Below are positions 1 through 10,162 of a DNA stretch of 64,000 nt, piece by piece (positions within the stretch are counted from its first letter, which is position 1; each line of letters begins with the position of its first letter). The position numbers were made by a program, and so were the translations under genes. Origin of the DNA: Pegea sp. RAD2-039 (lineage: Eukaryota > Chordata > Thaliacea > Salpida > Salpidae); NCBI GenBank assembly GCA_034620365.1, contig JAQGEQ010000090.1, positions 62,001 through 126,000 on the forward strand, read 5' to 3'. The notes beneath the pieces are model-generated. The model did no database searches. It was not told the DNA's origin and saw only the letters and a program-made list of their open reading frames with translations.

Positions 1-317
1 AAGTTAATTTTTGTTTTTTTGATAAAAAATAAAAATTATTAACATAAATTTAGGGTCGACAGAAAGTTCATTTAAGCTTTTATTGGTTTCAATAATTTTT
101 AGAAATAGTTTTTGCTTAGTTTGAAAATGTCCACTGAAATTTTCTCTCTAAATACCAGCGACAATTTATCTTTTATTAACACATCGCACTGAAAATTAGT
201 AAAATTCCTATGAATAAATTCTATTTGAATAAGTTCATTCAATTTCACTAAGTGACAGTAAAAAGACAACATTGCATAATGTAAACAATTGATTGAATTG
301 ACAATATTGTAATATCT
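1..317. other. AT-rich flank, no gene seen
   Basis: No reading frame or exon-like block with splice sites is visible on either strand. It leads into the retroelement ORF1 remnant that begins near 318. Confidence 0.4.
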
Positions 318-1202
318 ATGGTGGACCCAAATAAGACTGACAAGACCTTACTTTCAAATGTAAAGAAAATCCTGATAAACTAACTTCTTCAAAACAAGCT
401 TGCAATGGCAATTGCCAATCCTGCAACAAATTTGCTGTGATGAAGATCTGGCATTAGAATACTTTAATTGGCTCTCCTGCTTTCATCTCACCTGTAGTGA
501 TGTAAGCAAAAAAAATTTATGATAAATTTGATAACAACCAGATGAAGCAAATGTGATTTAATGGTTTTGCATTAAATGTAGAACCATGGACGGAAAAACT
601 CCCTCATCTAATTCTAACCAAAACCTGTTATTCGACATCAGCAAATCTATATCCGCTGAATTAGCCAAATTTAAATCGGAAATTGGCAAAGATGTTGCCA
701 AGATCAACGAGAAAATTTCTAGTTTGTCTAAATCAATGGACCAGTCTGTACAAAGAAACCAGTCTCATGGGCCTCGGTGGTCGGTGATTCCGGTTCCGAC
801 AAAAATGCTAGTATGGTGCAGCTTCTTGCCAAGAAGGTCATCGACACACACACAAAACTTACTTTAAACCGTGAAGACAGAGAAAACAATGTCATCATCT
901 TTAATGTCTCTGAGACTGATAAAGATGATGACAGTAAGTGTTGTAATCAAATGTGCTCTCAAAGACTTGACTTTGTGGACGTTCCAAAGACATCAATGAC
1001 CAGACTTGGAGCAAAAAGCTCAGCTCATGAAAGACTGTTGAAAGTTTACTTTAAAGAATGTTGGAACAAACGCAAGCTGTATAAGCTAAGGCTTGACAAA
1101 AAGTTCGAGCGCATTATAGTAGCATATGATGACTGCGAAGATGACGACTTAAAAGATGTGAGATTTTGGTATGAAATTATTGAATTAAATCTGACCAAAT
1201 AA
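318..1202 (+). mobile_element. Non-LTR retroelement ORF1 remnant (frameshifted)
   Basis: Decayed ORF1 of a CR1/Jockey-like LINE. An ATG at 318 opens a short frame. Reading across frames at about 400-590 gives a cysteine pattern like a PHD finger: two CxxC-type pairs, then WLSCFHLTC, then WFCIKC. A helical stretch follows (590-740, rich in K, S, E and I). The frame then shifts again into a conserved block from about 865, beginning NREDRENNVIIFNVSE and ending at the stop at 1202. That block resembles the RRM-like part of LINE ORF1 proteins. A shorter homologous copy lies at 5167-5450, which supports a repeat origin. At least two frameshifts make it non-functional. The family assignment is by motif only; the element's own RT is not attached here. 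Confidence 0.7.
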
Positions 1203-1682
1203 TTTGTGTGGTAAGTTTATTTTAAGTGTTGAGGAATTTATTGAAAGTTCTGTAGCAACTGAACAAATAATCTTAGATCTTAATATTTTAAAATTTGTAA
1301 GCATTATCATGGTAACTAAATTTTTACTTTAAGGAACAAAAGAAAAAAACGCTCATTATGAGATTTAAACATTATTTGCATGACCAAATCTTGTCATAAA
1401 GCGATGGACTCAATTTTAGACTAATTAATGAATTATAACTACTATCATCTGCTAGAATAAAGTCACTCAATCTATGTTTAAGACCCTCAAACTTTCATTA
1501 AAACCGACATAGAAAAACAACTTTTTAATATACAACAAAACCAAGAATACCTCATGATGAAACATTAAAATTTACACAAGAAAAGGTAGGCATTTTTAAC
1601 TCAGAAAATCAAGTTGAAATGGAAAGATTACAAACATGGAATTATTACTTCATGATTCTTCTTCTCTAGTGTTTTGAGAGTT
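1203..1682. other. Intergenic, nothing recognised
   Basis: AT-rich spacer between the ORF1 remnant and the 3' end of the minus-strand repeat-protein gene. ORF2 sequence might be expected here if the retroelement were intact, but I see no endonuclease or RT motif. Confidence 0.4.
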
Positions 1683-1688
1683 TTTATT
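1683..1688 (-). promoter_or_regulatory. Poly(A) signal of the repeat-protein gene
   Basis: AATAAA on the minus strand, 14 bp after the stop codon of the 927-residue gene. Its position suits a short 3' UTR. Confidence 0.5.
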
Positions 1689-1701
1689 ATCTGGCTTGAA
1701 T

Positions 1702-4485
1702 TCATTTATCAAATCCAATTACCAACCGATTTAAAAAATATTTAGAAGTTTGAATTTTCCCAGAAAAGTTCTCATCTTTATCAGAGTCATCATTCTGATT
1801 TGTTTTATAAACTTCAACCAAATTTTTTTCAAAAGATATTTTTGGGTTAATTTTTTTCTTGAAACTATCTTCATTGTCATCAGAGTCACTTTTAACTTCT
1901 TCATAAAATTCAATGACAATTTTATTTAGATCATTTATACATATTTTTTTGGCAGGGGTATACTTTTTATCTGATTGATTTTCTAAATTTCTAACGACTC
2001 GTTGCATATTTGCACTTGGCATCTTAGCAAGACGTGGCTTTTTTTTTGGAAGCTTTTTATTTTCTCTAGAATTACTTTGGGATTTATCTTTATCAGATTC
2101 ACTTGAAGAATTCTCTTCATCTTTATTTGGAATCCTTAAAGAGCGAAGTTTTCTTTTAATGATGACACCTTTATCTCTTCTTTTGAGGACCTTACTTTTC
2201 TTAGCTGGTGCTTCATTATCTTTATCAGATTCCCTTGGAAAATTCTCTTCATCTTTATTTGGAATCCTTAAAGAGCGAGGTCTTCCTCTAATAATGACAC
2301 CTTTATTTCCTCTTCCTCTTTTTAGGACCTTACTTTTCTTAGCTGGTGCTTCATCTTCTTTAACAGATTCACTTGAAGAATTTTGGGTGACTTTAATTAT
2401 TTTAGGATTTTTCTTAGCAGACTTATCATCTGCTTCAAAGTCTTCTTCTATATTTTCACCACAATTAACTTTATTTTCATTTGGAGATCTTGAAGACCGT
2501 CTCATTATTTTGCTGTTGTTAAAAGCTTCATCAGATTCACTTGGAAAATTCTCTTCATCTTTATTTGGAATCCTTAAAGAGCGAAGTCTTCTTTTAATGA
2601 TGACACCTTTATTTCTTCTTCCTCTTTTAGGGAGGTTACTTTTCTTAGCTGGTGCTTCATCTTTATTAGATTCACTTGAAGAATTTTGGGTGACTTTAAT
2701 TATTTTAGGATTTTTCTTAGCAGACTTATCATCTGCTTCAAAGTCTTCTTCTATATTTTCAACATAATTAACTTTATTTTCATTTGGAGATCTTGAAGAC
2801 CGTCTCATTATTTTGCTCTTGTTAAAAGCTTCATCAGATTCACTTGGAGAATTCTCTTGATCTTTATTTGGAATCCTTAAAGAGCGAAGTCTTCTTTTAA
2901 TGATGACACCTTTATTTCCTCTTCCTCTTTTAGGGAGGTTACTTTTCTTAGCTGGTACTTCATCTTTATTAGATTCATATGAAGAATTTTGGGTGACTTT
3001 AATTATTTTAGGATTTTTCTTAGCAGACTTATCATCTGCTTCGAAGTCTTCTTCTATATTTTCAACATAATTAACTTTATTTTCATTTGGAGATCTTAAA
3101 GACCGTCTCATTATTTTGCTGTTGTTAAAAGCTTCATCAGATTCACTTGGAAAATTCTCTTCATCTTTATTTGGAATCCTTAAAGAGCGAAGTCTTCTTT
3201 TAATGATGACACCTTTATTTCCTCTTCCTCTTTTAGGGAGGTTACTTTTCTTAGCTGGTGCTTCATCTTTATCAGATTCACTTGAAGAATTTTGGGTGGC
3301 TTTAATTATTTTAGGATTTTTCTTAGCAGACTTATCATCTGCTTCAAAGTCTTCTTCTATATTTTCAACATAATTAACTTTATTTTCATTTGGAGATCTT
3401 GAAGACCGTCTCATTATTTTGCTGTTGTTAAAAGCTTCATCAGATTCACTTGGAAAATTCTCTTCATCTTTATTTGGAATCCTTAAAGAGCAAGGTCTTC
3501 CTCTAATAATGACACCTTTATTTCCTCTTCCTCTTTTAGGGAGGTTACTTTTCTTAGCTGGTGCTTCTTCTTTATCAGATTCATATGAAGAATTTTGGGT
3601 GACTTTAATTATTTTAGGATTTTTCTTAGCAGACTTATCATCTGCTTCAAAGTCTTCTTCTATATTTTCAACATAATTAACTTTATTTTCATTTAGAGAT
3701 CTTGAAGACCGTCTCATTATTTTGCTGTTGTTAAAAGCTTCATCAGATTCACTTGGAGAATTCTCTTCATCTTTATTTGGAATCCTTAAAGAGCGAAGTC
3801 TTCTTTTAATGATGACACCTTTATTTCCTCTTCCTCTTTTAGGGAGGTTACTTTTCTTAGCTGGTACTTCATCTTTATCAGATTCATATGAAGAATTTTG
3901 GGTGACTTTAATTATTTTAGGATTTTTCTTAGCAGACTTATCATCTGCTTCAAAGTCTTCTTCTATATTTTCAACATAATTAACTTTATTTTCATTTAGA
4001 GATCTTGAAGACCGTCTCATTATTTTGCTGTTGTTAAAAGCTTCATCAGATTCACTTGGAGAATTCTCTTCATCTTTATTTGGAATCCTTAAAGAGCGAA
4101 GTCTTCTTTTAATGATGACACCTTTATTTCCTCTTCCTCTTTTAGGGAGGTTACTTTTCTTAGCTGGTGCTTCTTCTTTATCAGATTCATATGAAGAATT
4201 TTGGGTGACTTTAATCATTTTAGGATTTTTCTTAGCAGACTTATCATCTGCTTCGAAGTCTTCTTCTATATTTTCAACATAATTAACTTTATTTTCATTT
4301 GGAGATCTTAAAGACCGTCTCATTATTTTGCTGTTGTTAAAAGCTTTATCAGATTCACTTGGAGAATTTTGAGAGTCATTTTTGTCAGAGTTACTTTCTT
4401 CATCACTTCCACTTTTATCTAGATTTATTTCCAAAGAATCACTATTATCAGTACCCATTAAAATTTCTTCATCATTATTAATCAT
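1702..4485 (-). CDS. Charged protein with seven 101-residue tandem repeats
   Basis: Single open frame of 927 residues; family not recognised. Residues 1-40 are acidic and Ser/Asp-rich. Residues 41 to about 747 hold seven nearly identical 101-residue units. Each unit contains a Ser/Glu/Asp patch (SPSESDEAF), FNNSKIMRRS, NYVENIEEDFEADDKSAKK and a basic end such as KRGRGNKGVIIKRRLRSLR. One or two units carry RGRP, the core of an AT-hook. Two shortened, diverged units follow, then a Lys-rich tail ending near VIGFDK. There is no signal peptide or membrane segment. Alternating acidic serine clusters (CK2-like sites) and basic AT-hook-like patches suggest a nuclear, DNA- or chromatin-associated protein; this is inference. 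The ATG at 4485 is the first in frame, and an AG lies two bases before it. The 2.8-kb intact frame through high-identity repeats argues for a real, selected gene. Confidence 0.8.
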   Translation of the reverse strand: MINNDEEILMGTDNSDSLEINLDKSGSDEESNSDKNDSQNSPSESDKAFNNSKIMRRSLRSPNENKVNYVENIEEDFEADDKSAKKNPKMIKVTQNSSYESDKEEAPAKKSNLPKRGRGNKGVIIKRRLRSLRIPNKDEENSPSESDEAFNNSKIMRRSSRSLNENKVNYVENIEEDFEADDKSAKKNPKIIKVTQNSSYESDKDEVPAKKSNLPKRGRGNKGVIIKRRLRSLRIPNKDEENSPSESDEAFNNSKIMRRSSRSLNENKVNYVENIEEDFEADDKSAKKNPKIIKVTQNSSYESDKEEAPAKKSNLPKRGRGNKGVIIRGRPCSLRIPNKDEENFPSESDEAFNNSKIMRRSSRSPNENKVNYVENIEEDFEADDKSAKKNPKIIKATQNSSSESDKDEAPAKKSNLPKRGRGNKGVIIKRRLRSLRIPNKDEENFPSESDEAFNNSKIMRRSLRSPNENKVNYVENIEEDFEADDKSAKKNPKIIKVTQNSSYESNKDEVPAKKSNLPKRGRGNKGVIIKRRLRSLRIPNKDQENSPSESDEAFNKSKIMRRSSRSPNENKVNYVENIEEDFEADDKSAKKNPKIIKVTQNSSSESNKDEAPAKKSNLPKRGRRNKGVIIKRRLRSLRIPNKDEENFPSESDEAFNNSKIMRRSSRSPNENKVNCGENIEEDFEADDKSAKKNPKIIKVTQNSSSESVKEDEAPAKKSKVLKRGRGNKGVIIRGRPRSLRIPNKDEENFPRESDKDNEAPAKKSKVLKRRDKGVIIKRKLRSLRIPNKDEENSSSESDKDKSQSNSRENKKLPKKKPRLAKMPSANMQRVVRNLENQSDKKYTPAKKICINDLNKIVIEFYEEVKSDSDDNEDSFKKKINPKISFEKNLVEVYKTNQNDDSDKDENFSGKIQTSKYFLNRLVIGFDK
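2242..4365 (-). repeat. 303-bp coding tandem repeat, seven copies
   Basis: Period 303 bp (equivalent positions at 3116, 3419, 3722 and 4025), exactly 101 codons, so copy number can change without a frameshift. Copies differ at only a few positions (for example SSRSP/SSRSL, GAPAK/EVPAK-type changes). Unit 7, nearest the C-terminus, is the most diverged and has NCGEN for NYVEN. The low divergence suggests recent expansion or gene conversion. The repeat also creates spurious 85-codon frames on the plus strand. Confidence 0.93.
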
Positions 4486-5090
4486 ATCTATAAATGGAAT
4501 CTATAGAAATACATAAAACTCAGTTTTAAATTAATACTTTATAGCTTAAAAAGTCATTGCTTTATATAATTATTATCGGATTATTACTTTAAATTACAAA
4601 ATACATATTTTAATATTTATTTGTAAATTATAATTTTTTCAAATTTTATTTTTAATTTTCAATAGAGTAATTAAATACTTCCTAACTTATATTAAGTTTT
4701 AATTTTGTAATATTTATAAATAATCATGCAACATAATATTATATAGTTAAAAAAAAGTTACAATCTTTTAATATTAACAAATTAAAGCCAAAGAATTGAC
4801 AAAAATGGTTAATACTAAAAAAACATTAAACTTGCAAAGAAACTTTTACCGCTGAAAAATATTGCTATTTCGGATAAAATATTATATTTAGCAATTCGGC
4901 TATTTACTTTAGTGTTGCTTAAATATATAAATAAATTTTGTAAAACTAATATTTTTTTATTATTATAATATTTGATTTTCTTTTAATTTATTTTATATTT
5001 TTCAGTAGAGTTCAAAACATTTAAATATCATATCATTTTTTAAAGTTTGGAAAAGTTCATTGGTTGTTAATTATTTTACTTATCTATATT
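4486..5090. other. AT-rich intergenic, probable 5' flank of repeat-protein gene
   Basis: About 80% A+T. On the minus strand, two AG sites shortly before the ATG at 4485 (CATTTATAG and TTTCTATAG) could be splice acceptors. No other gene is seen. Confidence 0.4.
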
Positions 5091-5094
5091 AATA

Positions 5095-5157
5095 AGTTAG
5101 CGAGAGATGCTCTCTTCAGGCACCCTCCTTCTCATTTATTTGAATAAATAAATACTA
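5095..5157 (+). mobile_element. Solo LINE 3' tail
   Basis: Contains the family's 3'-terminal signature: TTAGCGAGAGATGCTCTC, then TTCAGGCACCCTCC, then AATAAATAAATA. It matches the ends at 19258-19312 and 31130-31192. Only the last 60 bp of the element are present, an extreme 5' truncation. Confidence 0.75.
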
Positions 5158-5166
5158 TTACGCCCA

Positions 5167-5450
5167 AAAAAATACTTTGGACCGTCAAGACAGAAAAAAC
5201 AAAGTCTAAGGTGAATAATGCTTTAATCAAATGTTCTCTCAAAGCCTTAAAAAACTAAAGTATGAAAAAAATCGAGCGCATTAGAGTAGAGCATGATATG
5301 TGTGAAGATGATCGCTTAGAACATAAATGTCTTCTAAAAGAGGCGTATAACCGAAATCAGAAGGAGCAACCAACTGATTTCAAATACAAAGTTCGAGGTT
5401 CACCATGGGTTTTGAGAACTGTCAAGGTTTTTTTCAAAAATTGGAAATAG
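5167..5450 (+). mobile_element. Second ORF1 remnant, internally deleted
   Basis: Aligns with the ORF1 remnant at 865-1160 (GACCGTCAAGACAGAAAAAA versus the homologous NREDREN block; CGAGCGCATTA; a shared CEDD stretch) but lacks the middle part. It extends further at its 3' end into YKVRGSPWVLRTVKVFF, a typical ORF1 C-terminus. The largest open piece runs 5262-5450. It sits directly after the solo tail at 5095-5157, so two insertions abut here. Confidence 0.65.
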
Positions 5451-7035
5451 CAAATAACTACCGGTTTCACATCTTCTTTTTTCACATCATCTGAATTCAG
5501 ATCGTCTGAAGGAGTCTTATTTCTACTTCATTGACCTTGTTGTTGTTGTTCTTTCAAAAAAATCATTTCTTTTAACACAATCGTAAATGAAATGTCGCTG
5601 AATCGAGTTGCATCTGCGACTTTTTGTAACCTTCAGGTCGAGTTATCAAATGTTAAGTCGTAAAGCTCGTTTTTAAGCAAATTTCATAGCAGTCGTAAAA
5701 AGCTGTTATATGGCGCGACGTTATCTTCTTGGCGGTCTACCGCGTTTACTTTTTTGCAAACATCTGATTGGCTCTTCATCTTTCTGATTCGACTTGATAA
5801 TATTTCTTCAATTCAACCTCACTCTTATTTTGCTGATGTTCATCTTCTGGGTCTAATTTTCCCATCTACTGCGGAGGCTTTATATTTTGGTGCAGCTACA
5901 TAACTACCATCTTGAGTATCAAAATCTATAAATGTATATAAACAAAACTTGTTTCTACGTTTTCAAGCATTTTTGTAATTTGAATTTGCCTCATTTGAAT
6001 AAAAATCAGAAAACTTCTTTCTAACTGACATCTTTACTGTTACTCGGTTAAAGAGTTTGTAATTTGTTTGTTACATCAATGATACTTTCTTACTGTTGGT
6101 ATTAAAACCTTTTAAATCAACGTTCTTTCTATGAGCTTTTATCAAAGTTTTATGTAAATAATACTTCGGCTGACACACAATATAAACTACAACTCTTTCT
6201 AATTAGATAATGAATTATAGTAAGCTTTCGATGCTTGTAACTCTGACCCTGAGCGACAAAAAGTTTAAAGAAGTATTTTCCTATTGAAAGCCTTCGTTGG
6301 ACACCATTTTTATCTCGTGGTAAAAATGATTTTATCTCTACTTTGAAGTATACGAAGAAGATGTCTGTTCCACTCTTTGTTATCCAGCCCACAATCAACT
6401 ACAATTACTCTTGAATTAATTACTTTTCGGAGTCTGACTTCATAAGATCATCAGATCCACAGGGGTTTTACATCAAAGACTGTCACAAGATTTTTTAGAT
6501 GTGATTTAGATGTAGATTTTACAGATGCGACTATAAATCAATTTAACGGGGCTTATGGCCGTCAAGCTAAACTAGGAAGCTAAATAAAAAGAAACTAAAG
6601 AATTAAATTGCTAAAATAGTATAAGTAGATTTTATAAAGGGGTTCTACCTCAGATTTAAATAATTTTTTTTACAAATCATTCTACCAAACGAGCATTCTA
6701 AAGTATTTAAATGATCAACTATTATTCTTTTTTATTCTTAACCAGTGGGCAAGAGTTGTAAAAATATTTGGTTAGGTTTTTATTGTTAATGTTGCAAGCA
6801 ACTAAGATACAAATCTCAAAAAAAAGATAATCGTTGAGAACTTAAAAATACTGTATTAAGGATTACTATCTGATGGTGTATTGTACTTTTGCTGATTAGT
6901 TACATTTCTAAACAGGATTTCTTTTCTACTTTTCATATATTTAACATTTTTATTAAATCTTTTCTCTTATATTATCAACAGTCATTTTTTACAGTTACTT
7001 TTTTTTTATTTGTATCCTAATTTTGTAACAAATAT
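5451..7035. other. Unresolved block, possibly decayed retroelement interior
   Basis: 5450-6560 is less AT-rich than its surroundings and lies between an ORF1 remnant and a degraded 3' tail at 7040-7105. It may be the ruined ORF2 of one copy, but I cannot find EN or RT motifs. An 82-codon minus-strand frame at 6150-6398 resembles no family I know. 6600-7035 is plain AT-rich sequence. Confidence 0.25.
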
Positions 7036-7039
7036 GTAG

Positions 7040-7105
7040 CACTATATATAATATTGTTTGTGCGTATGTGTATTAGTTAGAGGTGCTCTTGTTGGGCGTC
7101 GAATA
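7040..7105 (+). mobile_element. Diverged LINE 3' tail
   Basis: ATATTGTTTGTGCGTATGTG, then TATTAGTTAGAGGTGCTCTTG, aligns with the tail consensus (ATATTATTTGTGAGAATGTG, then TGTTAGCGGGAGGTGCTCTC). The second half of the hairpin and the AATAAATA tail are lost. Confidence 0.4.
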
Positions 7106-7909
7106 CTAATTCTTAAATATTTCAATTAACAAAATTTGACTGTCTTTATCCATCTTTTATTTTGTTCTTTTTTTTAAACAGAATTTTGCTTTCAAATAAA
7201 ACATCTTTATAAGTAAACTAATATTCTTCAATAAAAATTTAAATTTCATGCTTTAATTATAACTCGAAATTAACTTTTAACAAAAGCGGTTTCTATATCC
7301 AAACCTTTTTTTGTTTTTTATTTTTTTCTTACCTGTTACTTAAACAGAGAGGTTTTTGATTAAAAAAAAAGTTGGGTATTTTTCGCCCTTACAGATTTTA
7401 CCTCAAAATTCGGCTCCATTTTTGAACAATGTTATGGTCGACTAATTTTTGTTGTGTTATCTTGTTATCAGTTTAAACTTTAAATTTTTGGATAAGTTTA
7501 TTTTATATTTAAATTTATAAGCTGCAGCAAGAAAATTAAAATAATCGTTTCGAAGTATTACTTTAAAGTATTTTTAATTTTACTAGTTTTTTTAGTGACT
7601 TTATATATTTAAACGTAATAATTAATCACAATCTACAATATCTTGTAAAAAAATCTTTTTTTTGCTTTTGTGATTTACTTTTTTGAATCATTCAATTTTA
7701 TAAATTCATCTCTTTTATTCTTTTAATATATTTTTTGGCTCTTTAAGATGTTTTATATCATTTTTTAGTGTTTTCTTTTTTATTATAATTGTCTTTTACA
7801 TTTTTAACTATTTTATAAACTGTTTAGATCTAATTTTGCGGGTGCCTAATTATAACAACATTTCTTATAGAATTTTAATTATTGAATAAAAATCGGTTTA
7901 AGATATTTA
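7106..7909. other. AT-rich 5' flank of the 12-exon gene
   Basis: No gene seen. CATTTCTTATAG, ending at 7870, is a good acceptor-like site 39 bp before the ATG at 7910. Confidence 0.4.
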
Positions 7910-10162
7910 ATGGATTCAAGAGAAAGAATTCGTTTATTAAAAGAAATAAAGGTTAGTAGTTAAGGATTTTATTTGATAATATCATTATAAAGTTATTAGA
8001 AGAATAATTAACTTTTATTTTGCAGGAGGAAGCTTTAAAACTCCAAGAAAAATCTGTTAGTCAGAATGAATTATCATTAGAGCTGACTGCCATTCAAAAA
8101 AGCTCTTTTTCTACTTTAGTTGATCTTCATTTACTTTTTCAAAAAGATCTTAAAGAAAATTATGGTATTGATTTATCAAGATGTATAGAAGCAGAATTGA
8201 AAAAAGAGTTTAAAGGTTTAATAAATAAAAGTTTATTTTAAAAAAAACTGAAAATTAATTTTATGTTTGCAATGTTTCATATTTTTTAACTTTATTGATA
8301 ACTTCTGTAATATAAAAAATATATTATCTAAGTAATTGGTAAAAATATATCTTTAAATTTGTACTTTTCAAACAAATTTTAGTTTTTCTTTTCGATATCT
8401 TAAACTTGTAGAAAATGAGCAAGTCGAAGATAAAAAAGTCGAAGATAAAAAAGTTGAAAATGAAAAAAAAGATATAGAAAAAACTTGTTCTGGTAAAAAA
8501 CTGTTGAAGATTAAAGAAGACAGGTTAACTCCTCAATTGGCTTTAGGTGAGAATTCTTGGTTTCTTTGTAAATTAATAATGATCTTATAGCTAATAATCT
8601 TTTACTTTTATATGTTATGCTTAATCTTTTTGGATGGTTTAGAAGATAATTTGAAGCTTAAACCTTTTATGAAATATATAAAGAAATATAATTGTGCTGA
8701 ATACCTACTTGTTATAAAAACTAAAATATTAAAAATGTTGAACTGTTTTTTTATTATTTTAATATTTATATATTTCTTTATTATATTAAATTATTCTTTT
8801 CATTTATTTAGACAGATTAATAGAAGCTAAAAACTTGAAAATGATGACTCCAGACTTTCCATTAGGTTTGTTGCAAACATTACTTCTTGACAACAAATTT
8901 GAAATTAATTTCTTCTTTTTATAACAGTTCAGCCACTCAAAGGCACCAGCAACAACCGTTTTACGCCTAAACTAAATTTGAAGTATAGTATGTATCTGTA
9001 TACAAGGAATAGTTTTGAAGTTAAATAGATTTTTTCTTACAGACAATCAAGTCTTGTTTAAAGAGTTAACTCCCTGTAAAACGCCTGCTCTCAGCAAACT
9101 GCTTAATCAAAGTGAATTTAAAAAATCAGTTTAATATAAGTTTTTATATTTAAAAACAGTTTGAAAAATGACTTAGATTAAAAGTTTTGGTGTTTTTAGG
9201 GCATTTTATATATATGTTAATTAGTGAAAATAATAATAAGTAGTACAATTGTTAGAAATCTAAAAACTAAAGGTAGCAAAATTGATTATTTAAAAACTTG
9301 ATTTGATCTTTATAATACTTCTTAGCAATACTGAAGCAAAAAGATAAATATTGTGCTTGGTAATCAATGATGCTTTTTTTTATACTCTTTTTTTAAACAA
9401 AGATCTATATACGGAAAAAATTGATGAAGAAGATGATGAAGATGAAGGGTTTGAAGTCTTTTCCAGAGGATTAAACGAAAATTTCATAAATGTTTTTTTT
9501 TTTTATAAATTTATTCATAAATTTATAACTTTAAAAAGTCCAAACTGATTTTATAATTTTTGACAAAAATTTGTTTCTTGATCTTAACCTTCACTCTCTT
9601 TGTGAGTGATTTGATGATAAACTTAGAAAAAAATTTATTCAAAATTCTCTACCAATTTTTATAAGTTTTTTGTAATAATTATCAAATCAATTACTTTTAT
9701 CATTAAATCATATTTTGTAGGAAAATGATGATGAAGATCGAGATATCACTGTGACATTGTTTGATAGAAAGGTGATTTATCATCTTATATTTTTACAAAA
9801 AAACAAATTTAAAAGTTGAATCTTTATAACATTTTTTATAGAATCGACGCAGAAGTATTGAGCTAGATTCAGACTTATCTACTTCAATAGTAGTTGAAGG
9901 TATTCAAATTTTTTTAGATTTTTTATGAAATAAGGATTCAATATTTTAAATTCTTTTTTATTTAGATGACCACGAGAGAGCTTACTTATGCGACCCATCT
10001 ACACCTAAAAGAAGGTTTGATAAATCATTTGCATCTTGTTGATACTGATTTTAGATTTATTATCTATTTTTATGAAGATATTACTTAAAAACCTCCTAAA
10101 AACTCTGATGTTGCAGATTCTATGAAGAGTTGGAAGCATGTCCGTCTCCTTATGGAGTGTAA
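7910..10162 (+). CDS. Unrecognised 12-exon gene, S/T-P-rich protein (possible mitotic factor)
   Basis: Exons: 7910-7951, 8026-8215, 8412-8546, 8643-8693 (least certain), 8812-8865, 8928-8987, 9043-9111, 9403-9455, 9721-9771, 9842-9899, 9966-10014, 10117-10162. All phases agree and give about 285 residues. The first 75 residues are predicted helical/coiled coil (RIRLLKEIKEEALKLQEK). A Lys/Glu-rich run follows, then repeated proline-directed sites: LTPQL, MTPDF, FTPKL, LTPCK, STPKR, CPSPYG. Before the C-terminus is an acidic patch (EEDDEDEGFE). Spaced TP motifs with a short N-terminal coiled coil recall kinetochore or spindle proteins such as SKA3, but I see no diagnostic domain and do not assign it. 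Exon 4 could be skipped, since exons 3 and 5 are also in phase. The AG at 7870 may be a trans-splice or 5'-UTR acceptor. Confidence 0.65.

Noticed and set aside
2159-4282. Five plus-strand frames of 85-202 codons opposite the repeat gene
   Set aside because: They recur every 303 bp as the complement of the minus-strand repeats. Their Leu/Ser-rich peptides have no start context, and the minus frame is longer and continuous.
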